DNA of 64,000 bases from an uncultured Sphingobacteriaceae bacterium (GTDB lineage Bacteria; Bacteroidota; Bacteroidia; Sphingobacteriales; Sphingobacteriaceae): contig CAMPKC010000014.1 in the NCBI GenBank assembly GCA_946887045.1, positions 27,719 through 91,718 of the forward strand. Reading direction: 5' to 3'. Below the pieces are notes generated by a model. It was given only the letters and a program-made list of their open reading frames with translations. It was not told the DNA's origin and made no database searches. Both the position numbers and the translations under genes were made by a program. Below, piece by piece: positions 55,617 through 64,000 of the stretch (positions within the stretch are counted from its first letter, which is position 1; the number at the start of each line of letters is the position of its first letter).

Positions 55617-56085
55617 CCGACTAAATATAAATTATATGATAAATTGGAAATTTAACTTCTTATGCTACCGGTGCAGGCGAACCTACCGTAGTTTGAAGTA
55701 TTTTGGTTAACAAAAGTTGCCACCTCTTTAACATTTGAAGCGTTCGCGGTTTTAAATGCAAGTTATATTTGTCTCATAAGTAAGTTAAGTTTGATAGCAG
55801 AGCGAGGTAAATGAGAAATAATTTACAATAGTTTGAGAATCGATTTTAAGATGCAGATTATGCTTAGTTAGCTTTCGGTTCTCAGACGAAGGGCTGTTTA
55901 AAACTATTAAAAGAATACCTATAAACGAATATGCATCAGGCAAATTTCAGCGTAACCAGCGAAATAAGTCACCTGTAAACTATTTAAGAAACTTAAAAAT
56001 AGCTTTGATGCTCTAGGTAGTAATTACAGCATTAGCCCGGAACGTTAATCTTTATACTAACGCAAATATTGCCTTAATTTTATTT
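55617..56085. other. Intergenic region
   Basis: 469 bases with no coding frame, RNA gene or repeat that I can support. It separates the receiver remnant from the next operon and should include that operon's promoter. Confidence 0.5.
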
Positions 56086-56826
56086 ATGAATTTAACCCAT
56101 ACATTGTTGCTCGGTACAGTTTTAGCAACAGTTGTTTGTAAGCCTGCACGTTCACAAGTTAACGATAGTGCATTTGTTGCACGTGTGTCAGCAAATATTA
56201 CCGAGTATTTTACCGCCTCGCTCGCGAAGGGGGCTCCTATTTATAACGGAAAAGTGTATTATCGTACACATCCGAGATTCATTAATGGTGGACATGCTTT
56301 TTTTCTGACTTCCCAATACCAACCCGGAACAGTTATTTATGAGGGATATACTTATCGTAGTGCCGAACTTATGTATGATATTATACGAGGTGAGTTGTTG
56401 TTGCTGCACTTTGACAAAGTAACAGATATAGTCCTCGACCCTGAAAAAGTTGATGCTTTTTCGTTTCTGGGACATAATTACATCAATATAGAGGACGCCG
56501 AAGCTAAAGAAAATAACCTTTCAGCCGGATACTATGACGTCCTGTATCAGGGTAAAATCTCTTTGCTGGTAAAAAGATCAAAAATGGTAACTGAAAGGAT
56601 CACTCAGGCAGATGTAGAGCGATCGGTTTCTCAGCGTAATCGGTATTATCTTTTAAAGGATTCGGTTTATACCGTGTTGAAAAATAAAAAGAGCCTAACC
56701 AAGCTGCTCAAATCTACCCAAAGCCAAAATCAACAGTACATAAAAAACAATCAGCTCAACTTCCGTAAGGACGAGGAAAACGCAGTGCTTAATCTGGTCC
56801 GGTATCACGATTCAATCACGAAATAA
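56086..56826 (+). CDS. Exported protein of unknown function, paired with an STN TonB receptor
   Basis: A 246-residue protein of a family I do not recognise. The hydrophobic N-terminus (about 4-23) should be a signal peptide, so it is periplasmic or exported. Recognisable surface features are G-x-I-Y-N-G-x-V-Y-Y, Y-E-G-Y-T-Y and a charged, Lys/Gln-rich C-terminus with helical character. There are no cysteines after the signal region and no catalytic motif. Its stop codon is directly followed by the ATG of the TonB receptor gene, so the two are made together. A role in receptor assembly or signalling is only inference. Confidence 0.6.
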   Translation: MNLTHTLLLGTVLATVVCKPARSQVNDSAFVARVSANITEYFTASLAKGAPIYNGKVYYRTHPRFINGGHAFFLTSQYQPGTVIYEGYTYRSAELMYDIIRGELLLLHFDKVTDIVLDPEKVDAFSFLGHNYINIEDAEAKENNLSAGYYDVLYQGKISLLVKRSKMVTERITQADVERSVSQRNRYYLLKDSVYTVLKNKKSLTKLLKSTQSQNQQYIKNNQLNFRKDEENAVLNLVRYHDSITK

Positions 56827-59592
56827 ATGAAACAGTTCCTGATAATTTTTATTTCGATTTCGCTGGCGGTATTAAATGCGAATGCTCAAACTGCTGCAAA
56901 ATATGTAGATATTCATTTAGATAACAAGCCTCTGGTAGATCTCGTGAAACATATTGAAGCCCAAACAGACTATCACTTTTACTATGACAATATGGTTTTT
57001 GATAGTTTGAAGGTGAGCGTGGATCTTACTTCGGCTTCAGTTGGCGAGGTGTTGGAAAAGGCATTCAATAATACAGCATATCGCTATTCTATTTACGAGA
57101 ATTTTATTTTCCTTACCAGGGAAAAGCAAATAATTACCAGTCTGCCGACCCAATTTCAACCGCAAAAGGGCAAAGAAACGTTGCTTCCGACCGGTGCCTC
57201 TCTGGCCGATCTTGCTCCGGAAAAGAATAGTTTGCCTGCAACCCTCGAAAACAAAGTATATACCATTGGAAATAAATCTGGTGGAGATAAGGTCAATGCT
57301 ACTTTAGCGGGCTATGTTAGAAGTTCTAAAACAGGTGAGCCCGTTTCCGGCGTGGCTATATTCACAGGGAAACCCAAAGTAGGCGCGGTTACAGATCTGT
57401 ATGGATTTTATTCTCTGAGTTTGCCAAAAGGGCATCACGAACTAAGTATCCGGGCCGTGGGTTTTAGAGATACCCGCCGGCAAATTCTGCTGGAGGGGGA
57501 TGGTAAGCTGGATATTAATGTGAATGAGCAAATGCTTTCATTAAGAGAAGTGATAATCACAGCCGACAAAGCTTCCAACATCCGGCGTACGCAAATGGGT
57601 GTTGAAAAGCTGGATATTAAAACTATAAAACAAGTGCCTACAGTTTTTGGCGAAGCCGATGTTTTAAGAGTGGTTTTAACCTTGCCGGGAGTAAAGTCTG
57701 TAGGCGAGTCGAGCACTGGCTTTAATGTTCGCGGTGGGGCTGTTGATCAGAACCTGATTTTGTATAACGAAGCTACAGTTTATAATCCCTCCCATTTCTT
57801 TGGTTTCTTTTCGGCTTTTAATCCAGAAGTAATTAAAGATATACAGTTATACAAAAGCAGTATTCCTGCAAAGTACGGAGGGCGATTATCGTCTGTGCTC
57901 GAACTTACTTCCCGCGAAGGGAATAAAAAAGAATTTAATGGAACTGCCGGTTTGGGCTTAATTACCAGTCGATTAAATATTGAAGGACCCATTATCAAGG
58001 ATAAAACCTCGTTCATTTTTGGCGGACGTACAACTTATTCCAATTGGATAATGGACCTGTTGCCACAGAAATCGGGCTACCGCGATGCAAGTGCCAGCTT
58101 TTATGATCTTAACCTGAATTTAAGTCACCAGCAAAACGCTAAAAATAGTTTTTACTTTACAGGATATTTAAGTAAAGATAAATCTAATCTGAGTACCGAT
58201 ACCACTTTTCGTTATCTTAATGAAAATTTGGCTTTGAGGTGGAAACATAGTTTTCATAACAAGCTTAATAGCATTCTTTCTACAGGTATTGATCGTTATC
58301 AGTATAACAATTATAGTAACTATAACGAGGATATTGATTATCGGTTGAAATTCAGCATTCAGCAAACTAATGTTAAACTCAATTTTAACTACTACCCTAA
58401 TCCGAAGCAAAGCCTTGAATTCGGGTTTAGTTCTATTTATTATGTAAGTAAACCTGGTTCATTACAGCCTTACAGTGAAAAATCGCTGGTTATTGCTGAT
58501 GCCCTGCCTGGAGAGCAGGCTCTTGAAAGTGCTGTGTTTGTGGAGGATCGTTACGATGTTACAAAGTGGTTAACCTTAAACGCCGGGTTACGATATTCGC
58601 TGTTTAATAGTCTGGGGCCGGCAAATGTCAATCTTTATCCCGATGGATTTGCAAAGAGTGATGCCAACCTTGCAGAAGTTAAAAGTTACAGTAAGGGCGA
58701 CATCGCTAAAACCTATCAGGGACCCGAATATCGTTTAGGTGCCCGTTTTGCTATAACAAGTGATTTTTCATTCAAGGCGAGCTATAATTCGCTGCGGCAA
58801 TACATTCATATGCTCACTAATACAACTTCTATTTCTCCTACAGATGTTTGGAAGCTTAGCGATAGGAATATACGTCCGCAAACCGGTAATCAGTTGTCGG
58901 TTGGTTTGTATAAAAACTTTAAACACAATACGATCGAAACATCTGTCGAGGGCTATCAGAAAGAGATGAACGATTATCTTGATTATAAAAGTGGCGCTGT
59001 GCTAATCCTCAATCATAAAATTGAACAGGATGTATTGCCAACGCAGGGCAAAGCTTATGGTGTTGAGTTTATGGTGAAGAAGTTAACCGGAAAGCTGAAT
59101 GGCTGGGTGAGCTACACCTACAGCCGGACCAAGTTGAAAACCGAAGATAAAACCGGAGCTAATTCTATCAATGAGGGAAACTACTATCCGTCCAATTACG
59201 ATAAACCACATGATTTTACGCTGATTGGAAACTATCGTTTATCGCACAGGGTAAGTGTATCGGTAAATACAACCTACAGCACTGGTCGTCCGATTACCTT
59301 GCCTGTTGGCAAATATTACTATATGGGCGGGCAACGGGTTTTTTACTCCAACAGAAACGAATATCGCATACCTGATTATTTCAGATCTGATTTTTCGCTG
59401 AATGTCCTTGGTAACCACAAATTAAAACAGTTTTCCCACAATTCGTGGACTTTCGGGGTGTACAACCTTACCGGTCGTAAAAATGCCTTCTCAACCTATT
59501 TCGCATCAGAGAACGGCCGGCTAAATGGTTATAAATTGTCCATTTTCGGAACTGCTATACCCTTCGTTAATTACAATATCCGATTCAAATGA
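56827..59592 (+). CDS. TonB-dependent receptor with N-terminal STN domain
   Basis: A 921-residue outer-membrane protein with signal peptide (1-20). An STN (secretin/TonB short N-terminal) domain lies at about 28-100 (V-K-H-I-E-A-Q-T-D-Y-H-F-Y-Y), a CarboxypepD_reg-like domain at about 162-240, then a plug with L-P-G-V-K-S-V-G-E and F-N-V-R-G-G-A-V-D-Q-N, and a barrel ending in Phe-Lys. STN domains usually contact an anti-sigma factor, but no FecI/FecR-like gene is adjacent. The N-V-R-G-G plug class is usually grouped with DUF4249 lipoproteins in Bacteroidota. The ligand is unknown. Confidence 0.85.
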   Translation: MKQFLIIFISISLAVLNANAQTAAKYVDIHLDNKPLVDLVKHIEAQTDYHFYYDNMVFDSLKVSVDLTSASVGEVLEKAFNNTAYRYSIYENFIFLTREKQIITSLPTQFQPQKGKETLLPTGASLADLAPEKNSLPATLENKVYTIGNKSGGDKVNATLAGYVRSSKTGEPVSGVAIFTGKPKVGAVTDLYGFYSLSLPKGHHELSIRAVGFRDTRRQILLEGDGKLDINVNEQMLSLREVIITADKASNIRRTQMGVEKLDIKTIKQVPTVFGEADVLRVVLTLPGVKSVGESSTGFNVRGGAVDQNLILYNEATVYNPSHFFGFFSAFNPEVIKDIQLYKSSIPAKYGGRLSSVLELTSREGNKKEFNGTAGLGLITSRLNIEGPIIKDKTSFIFGGRTTYSNWIMDLLPQKSGYRDASASFYDLNLNLSHQQNAKNSFYFTGYLSKDKSNLSTDTTFRYLNENLALRWKHSFHNKLNSILSTGIDRYQYNNYSNYNEDIDYRLKFSIQQTNVKLNFNYYPNPKQSLEFGFSSIYYVSKPGSLQPYSEKSLVIADALPGEQALESAVFVEDRYDVTKWLTLNAGLRYSLFNSLGPANVNLYPDGFAKSDANLAEVKSYSKGDIAKTYQGPEYRLGARFAITSDFSFKASYNSLRQYIHMLTNTTSISPTDVWKLSDRNIRPQTGNQLSVGLYKNFKHNTIETSVEGYQKEMNDYLDYKSGAVLILNHKIEQDVLPTQGKAYGVEFMVKKLTGKLNGWVSYTYSRTKLKTEDKTGANSINEGNYYPSNYDKPHDFTLIGNYRLSHRVSVSVNTTYSTGRPITLPVGKYYYMGGQRVFYSNRNEYRIPDYFRSDFSLNVLGNHKLKQFSHNSWTFGVYNLTGRKNAFSTYFASENGRLNGYKLSIFGTAIPFVNYNIRFK

Positions 59593-59680
59593 GACCATCA
59601 TGTGCATTGCACACAAACGGCGATGAACAAAAACTGCTGCACATGATAGCTTCATTACCATTAAAAAACAAATTATTTAA

Positions 59681-60808
59681 ATGAAAAACCTTTGTATTTA
59701 TATCAGCTTGCTTTGCCTTAGTTTATTTGCCTGCAAAGATCCTTATAAACCAGAAGTTGATGCACGTAATAAAAACCTGCTGGTTGTTGAAGGCTATATT
59801 CATATTGGTGGTTCTACTACCATTCGCGTTAACCGCACAGTAGACGTAGCTGTTACAAGTACACTCGCCCCGGAGGCGAAGGCTGAAGTCGCCATAGAGA
59901 CTGCAGATGGCGCAGTACTGGTTGGTGGAATTTCCAACGCTCAGGGTACTTGTGTTTTAAATACGTTTAATTTGAGTGTCAATAAGCAATACCGCTTACG
60001 AATTACTACTTCAAATGGCAAGATCTATCGATCTGAAGCGTTGACTTGTAAAGTAACTCCTGCATTAGATAGTTTGAATTTCGGGATAGAAAATGGAGGA
60101 TTTCAGGTATACGTCAATACTCATGATGATTCCAATAATACCCGTTATTACACCTGGGATTATGACGAAACCTGGGAAATTCACTCAGCCTTTCCATCTT
60201 ATTTCGAGGTCAAAGACAATAGAATAATTAGTCGGGATGCAAGCATTAATATCAGTCGCTGTTGGGTAAATGCCAGCTCTAGCCGGATTATACTGGGTAC
60301 GTCTGAACGTCTCCTTGCCGACAAAATCTCCCGGGCTCCAATAATTTTTATTAAAGGTAATACTGAACGGGTTGCAGAACAATATAGCATTCAGGTGCGT
60401 CAGTATGGGTTAACAAAAGAGGCTTACCTGTACCTGGATAATATGCGGAAAAACACCGACCAGATCGGCGGTATCTTTGACCCGCAGCCTTCTGAGTTAA
60501 AAGGGAACATGGTGTGTGTCTCTGATCCGGCAGAGGCGGTTATTGGTTTTATAAGTGCCGGCACGGTGGTTCAGAAACGTTTGTTTATAAGCAAGTCTGA
60601 TAAACCCGCAATCAACAGGGAGTGGATGTTCCTGCATTCCTGTGAACGCTTTTTTGTAAAAACTGGAGATGTTCTCAGCAGCGGTAGTCTGATTATACAA
60701 GCAAGTGCAAATGAAAAGGGGGAGGAAGGCTATGATATGGCTACCAGAACATGCATTGATTGCCGCTTTCTGGGATCAGATATTAAACCATCTTACTGGC
60801 CAAACTAA
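59681..60808 (+). CDS. DUF4249 family lipoprotein
   Basis: A 375-residue lipoprotein with lipobox ending at Cys18 (L-F-A-C-K-D-P). The L-L-V-V-E-G-Y-I segment, then T-I-R-V-N-R-T and Y-R-L-R-I-T-T-S-N-G-K-x-Y, are the opening of DUF4249. The family's function is unproven; it is consistently encoded next to STN or CarboxypepD_reg TonB receptors. By analogy with SusD it may act as a surface partner or lid of the receptor, which is inference. A C-x2-C pair near the C-terminus (C-I-D-C) is present. It is 11 bases upstream of the next gene. Confidence 0.8.
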   Translation: MKNLCIYISLLCLSLFACKDPYKPEVDARNKNLLVVEGYIHIGGSTTIRVNRTVDVAVTSTLAPEAKAEVAIETADGAVLVGGISNAQGTCVLNTFNLSVNKQYRLRITTSNGKIYRSEALTCKVTPALDSLNFGIENGGFQVYVNTHDDSNNTRYYTWDYDETWEIHSAFPSYFEVKDNRIISRDASINISRCWVNASSSRIILGTSERLLADKISRAPIIFIKGNTERVAEQYSIQVRQYGLTKEAYLYLDNMRKNTDQIGGIFDPQPSELKGNMVCVSDPAEAVIGFISAGTVVQKRLFISKSDKPAINREWMFLHSCERFFVKTGDVLSSGSLIIQASANEKGEEGYDMATRTCIDCRFLGSDIKPSYWPN

Positions 60809-60819
60809 CCTCCGCTTTT

Positions 60820-63198
60820 ATGAAGAATACCTTTATTTTAATATTGCTTTTTATTTTAAGCTTTCACATTGAAACCAGTGCCCAAAACGTATGGGCAGGA
60901 GATTTAGAGAAGCAGTTTTCTACTTACCTGGAAAACAACTTTCGGGAAAAAATATATGTTCATACCGATAAATACGCTTATCTGGGGGGTGAAATTCTCT
61001 GGCTAAAAGTTTATAATGTAGAACCCTATACCAATTGGCCTTGCAATGTAAGTAAAGTGGCTTATGTAGAGGTACTCAATAATGAAAATAAGCCGGTGCT
61101 TCAAACCAAGATCGCGCTTACAAGGGGAAGCGGGGCAGGGTCTTTGTATCTTCCGGCAACACTTGTTTCGGGTAATTATACACTTAGGGCTTATACTGCC
61201 TGGATGAAAAATTTCGATCCTGAGTTTTTCTTTCACAAAGAGATCAATATTCTTAATACATTAAAAGATGAGCCTGTATCGGCGCAAGCTTTAACTGAAA
61301 AACAATATGCCGTTCGTTTTTTTCCGGAAGGAGGAAATTTGGTGTACGGCTTGAAGAGTAAAGTAGCATTCCGTGCAGTGGATTCTGAAGGTAAAAGCTT
61401 TGGGTTTAGCGGGGCCATTGTGAACAGTGTTAATGATACCATTGTAAGATTTCAGCCTCATAAATTCGGCATCGGAAGCTTTTGGTTTACGCCGCTTGAG
61501 GGTCAATCCTATAAAGCGGTTATAGTTCGTGATAATGAAAAGCAAAACTTGAGTTTGCCGGAGATACATACCGCTGGAGCGGTTTTAGCAGTTAAACACG
61601 AAACAGCTCCGGTTTTGAAGGTGGATGTTCAGGCAAAGATTGCCAATGAAAGCGCCTTTACATTAGTGGTACACTCGGGGCGAAAAATGGTATTTACGCA
61701 ATCGCTTAATGCAAATAAGATTGCTGAAGGCTTTTCAATTCCTGTAAATAAATTGAATGACGGGATTGCTCATATTACTCTTTTCAATTCAGGGCGTCCC
61801 TTATGCGAACGTTTGTATTTTAAGCAACCGGAACATCAGTTGCAAATCAGGCTAAAGACCGATAAATCCGAATATTTAACCCGCCAAAAGGTCGATATAG
61901 ATATAGAGCAAGCTGTTAATGCAATTCCGGCTTCTACCAATTTTTCGCTGGCAGTTTATCGTGCAGATTCGATCCTTACCGAGGAAGCAGACATTGTAGG
62001 TTCATTGCTGCTAAATTCAGAATTGAGGGGAAACATAGAAAATGTGAACTGGTACCTGAAAAACCCGTCAGAAGCGGCGGCTATGGATAATTTGATGCTT
62101 ACGCATGGCTGGAGCAGGTTTAAGTGGAATGATGTACTAACTGCGAAACAGCAAAGCTATCCGTATCAACCCGAAATGCATGGTCATATAATAACAGCCA
62201 GATTGAGTAAACAGGGAACGCCAGTTTTCGATGAATCGGTTTTCTTGTCAATTCCGGATAAAAAGGTGAGGCTTTTTACGGGCACCAGCGATAATAAAGG
62301 CGAGGTGAAGTTCTATACCAAGGATTTTTATGGTCAGTCCGAGATCATAGCCCAGGTAGATCCCCGATCAGACAGTCTTTCCAAGATAGAGATCCTTTCT
62401 CCTTTCGCGAATAAGTTTTCCGAAGCAAAAAGGCCAGCGTTCTCTGTTAAACAGTTTCCTGCCGATTTGCTTGGCCGTAGTGTTGCCATGCAGGTTAATA
62501 ATGTATTTAACTCAAAGTGTTTAAATGAAGAAATCGCCGTTCCTGTAGATTCTGCTGCCTTTTATAATCACCCTGCAAAGGCTTATCTGCTGGATGATTA
62601 TGTGCGTTTTGCAACAATGGAAGAGGTGCTTAGAGAATACGTGCCTGAGGTTCTTGTAACTATCAGAAAACGCGAGTATCATCTGAATGTTCCTGATCTC
62701 AATATTCTGGATTTTGACCATGGGGCGCCTTTTATTATGGTTGATGGCGTGCCTGTGTTTGACGATGGAAAGTCCATAATTAGATTCGATCCGCTGAAGT
62801 TGCAAAAGCTGGAAGTGGTAAACAGAGCGTTTGTTTATGGGCAAAATATTTTTCATGGGATAATCAGCTTTCATACCTATAAAGGCGATTTGGCCAGCTT
62901 TGAATTGCCAAAACAAGCCTTGGTGGTGGATTACGAGGGTATGCAAAACCGAAAAGAATTTTATTCGCCGATGTATGAAGGAGATAATGCACAAATCTCC
63001 CGATTACCCGACTACAGAACAACGCTTTTCTGGAGTGCCAATAATCAAACCGATGCAAAGGGAAAAGCTCGCTTAGGTTTTTTTACTTCAGATCTGGCGG
63101 GGAAATATTTTGTTGTTGTTCAATCGCTATCAGAGCAAGGACAGGTGGGTTCTCAGGTTTTAGAGTTTAATGTGGTTAAGAAGGCGGAGTTTAACTAG
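60820..63198 (+). CDS. Large exported protein with MG2-like domain and plug-like segment
   Basis: A 792-residue protein with signal peptide (to about 22). The sequence E-K-I-Y-V-H-T-D-K-Y-A-Y-L-G-G-E at about 43-58 is the start of an alpha-2-macroglobulin MG2-like fold, followed by several beta-rich domains. At about 640-700 a stretch with M-V-D-G-V-P-V-F-D-D and L-E-V-V-N-R-A-F-V-Y-G-Q resembles part of a TonB-receptor plug, but no barrel follows. It closes the cluster with DUF4249 and the STN receptor. The function is unknown; a role at the outer membrane with the receptor is likely. Confidence 0.65.
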   Translation: MKNTFILILLFILSFHIETSAQNVWAGDLEKQFSTYLENNFREKIYVHTDKYAYLGGEILWLKVYNVEPYTNWPCNVSKVAYVEVLNNENKPVLQTKIALTRGSGAGSLYLPATLVSGNYTLRAYTAWMKNFDPEFFFHKEINILNTLKDEPVSAQALTEKQYAVRFFPEGGNLVYGLKSKVAFRAVDSEGKSFGFSGAIVNSVNDTIVRFQPHKFGIGSFWFTPLEGQSYKAVIVRDNEKQNLSLPEIHTAGAVLAVKHETAPVLKVDVQAKIANESAFTLVVHSGRKMVFTQSLNANKIAEGFSIPVNKLNDGIAHITLFNSGRPLCERLYFKQPEHQLQIRLKTDKSEYLTRQKVDIDIEQAVNAIPASTNFSLAVYRADSILTEEADIVGSLLLNSELRGNIENVNWYLKNPSEAAAMDNLMLTHGWSRFKWNDVLTAKQQSYPYQPEMHGHIITARLSKQGTPVFDESVFLSIPDKKVRLFTGTSDNKGEVKFYTKDFYGQSEIIAQVDPRSDSLSKIEILSPFANKFSEAKRPAFSVKQFPADLLGRSVAMQVNNVFNSKCLNEEIAVPVDSAAFYNHPAKAYLLDDYVRFATMEEVLREYVPEVLVTIRKREYHLNVPDLNILDFDHGAPFIMVDGVPVFDDGKSIIRFDPLKLQKLEVVNRAFVYGQNIFHGIISFHTYKGDLASFELPKQALVVDYEGMQNRKEFYSPMYEGDNAQISRLPDYRTTLFWSANNQTDAKGKARLGFFTSDLAGKYFVVVQSLSEQGQVGSQVLEFNVVKKAEFN

Positions 63199-63330
63199 AG
63201 AAGGGAGTATCGGATATAGTATAAATTCTTGTTCTTCCTAATAATTTTAAGTACGGGAGATATCATATTAAAACAAGGTGTTAAAATTTTGGCCCAAGCT
63301 GCAAAGCAGAAGGCCAATAGTAGAGTAATC

Positions 63331-63795
63331 ATGAAACATTTTATAAATATTTTTTTAACTGCTCCGGCAATTTTATTGGTTTCGCTCGCTTATTCTCAAA
63401 GTAATGTAATCCACGTAAAGTCTCCTAACGGGAAGATTGACATGGCTTTGGAAAGCGGATCGAAGATTTCATGGTCTGTCAAACATGAAAATACAGAAGT
63501 TATTGCTCCTTCAGCCATTTCATTAACACTTGGTAACGGGGGCATTTTAGGATAATGCAAAAGTTATTAATACTAAAAGCTCAAAAGTTAACACATCTTT
63601 TGCAACACCAGTTTATAAAAAGAAAACGGTGATTGATGAATATAATCAGCTTACGGTAAGCTTTAAGGGTGATTTCGGTTTGGTTTTAAGAGCCTATAAC
63701 GATGGTGTAGCTTACCGTTTTTTTACGAATAAGAAGGGGCAAATCATTGTTGAATCTGAGGAAGCTACTTTTAACTTCAGCAAAGATCAGAGGAA
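63331..63795 (+). pseudogene. GH97 5' fragment, frameshifted
   Basis: From the ATG at 63331 a signal peptide and a GH97 N-terminal beta-domain can be read. V-K-S-P-N-G-K-I-D-M-A-L-E-S-G and W-S-V-K-H-E-N-T-E-V-I match the intact GH97 at 37869 closely. The frame breaks near 63553 (two bases lost or one gained) and resumes as D-N-A-K-V-I-N through L-T-V-S-F-K-G-D-F-G-L-V-L-R-A-Y-N-D-G. It stops matching after F-N-F-S-K-D-Q-R-N-F at about residue 150 of the family. The catalytic barrel is absent. Confidence 0.85.
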
Positions 63796-63921
63796 CTTTC
63801 TTACTACAATGACAAAATAAATACATGGATTGCAGAACCTGGTAATTTCAAAATTATGATTGGAGCTTCTGCTACCGATATCAGGAGTACAGAAAATTTT
63901 AAAATAGGACTTTATAATTGA
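63796..63921 (+). pseudogene. GH3 3' end fused to the GH97 fragment
   Basis: In a frame different from the preceding GH97 piece, 63796-63921 reads L-S-Y-Y-N-D-K, then W-I-A-E-P-G-N-F-K-I-M-I-G-A-S, D-I-R and a final F-K-I-G-L-Y-N stop. This is the terminal strand set of the fibronectin-III-like domain of GH3 beta-glucosidases. It differs from the end of the intact GH3 at 48428, so it comes from another GH3 gene. The rest of that gene is missing. Confidence 0.75.
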
Positions 63922-63939
63922 TTTTAATTAAGTCGTAAC

Positions 63940-64000
63940 ATGAAAAAAATAATTATTCTTTTAGCTTATATTTTTAGTTTCCATCACTACTCAAACGCCC
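63940..64000 (+). CDS. Start of an exported protein, partial
   Basis: ATG at 63940 opens a frame of 20 residues to the window edge that reads as a Lys-Lys-led hydrophobic signal peptide ending near S-N-A. The mature protein is outside the window and cannot be named. Confidence 0.55.
   Translation, partial: MKKIIILLAYIFSFHHYSNA

Noticed and set aside
55617..56085. Upstream half of the receiver-domain gene
   Set aside because: Sequence beyond 55616 on the minus strand does not continue the receiver fold in any frame, so the remnant ends there.

Overview
The window looks like a chromosomal segment of a Bacteroidota bacterium, most likely a Sphingobacteriaceae relative of Pedobacter or Mucilaginibacter. 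The evidence is a SusC/SusD pair, a one-piece hybrid two-component regulator, a MurF-alanine racemase fusion, DUF4249 and STN-type TonB receptors, and a tRNA promoter that matches the Bacteroidota consensus (TTG, 19 bases, TAnnTTTG). No phage, insertion sequence or CRISPR array was seen.

Left flank (1-8.6 kb): housekeeping and stress genes. These are a partial lipid A-type acyltransferase, a translationally coupled nucleotidyltransferase/metallophosphoesterase pair, a DUF72 protein, a 1-Cys peroxiredoxin, a macrodomain protein, a DUF502 membrane protein, MurF-Alr, RecX, and tRNA-Gly and tRNA-Leu. At 8.6-15.1 kb a minus-strand operon encodes a small exported His/Cys-rich protein, an ABC ATPase, a siderophore-type TonB receptor and two ABC-2 permeases. 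It is probably a metal or metallophore system.

Centre (15.1-55.4 kb): a large polysaccharide utilisation locus whose gene content points to xyloglucan. A decayed GH95 fucosidase tail lies at its left edge. Next come GH31 (alpha-xylosidase type), SusC, SusD, an IPT/TIG glycan-binding lipoprotein, and a BACON-GH5 endo-glucanase lipoprotein. These are followed by an SGNH acetylesterase, GH39, a sialate-O-acetylesterase-type enzyme, GH51, GH42, GH29, GH97, a type-B carboxylesterase, GH2, a RhaM-type mutarotase, a frameshifted alpha/beta-hydrolase, a second GH42, GH3 and the hybrid two-component regulator. The model is that surface GH5 cuts the backbone, SusCD and the binding protein import oligosaccharides, and periplasmic enzymes remove acetyl, fucosyl, galactosyl, arabinosyl and xylosyl groups before GH3 releases glucose. 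The regulator senses an oligosaccharide and activates the locus.

Right flank (55.4-64 kb): a receiver-domain remnant, then a tight four-gene cluster. It encodes an exported protein of unknown function, an STN-containing TonB receptor, a DUF4249 lipoprotein, and a large MG2-like protein with a plug-like segment but no barrel. The window ends in a scar where a frameshifted GH97 5' fragment is joined to the 3' end of a GH3 gene, followed by the start of another exported protein. The gene remnants at both edges of the locus suggest that carbohydrate genes here are gained and lost repeatedly.
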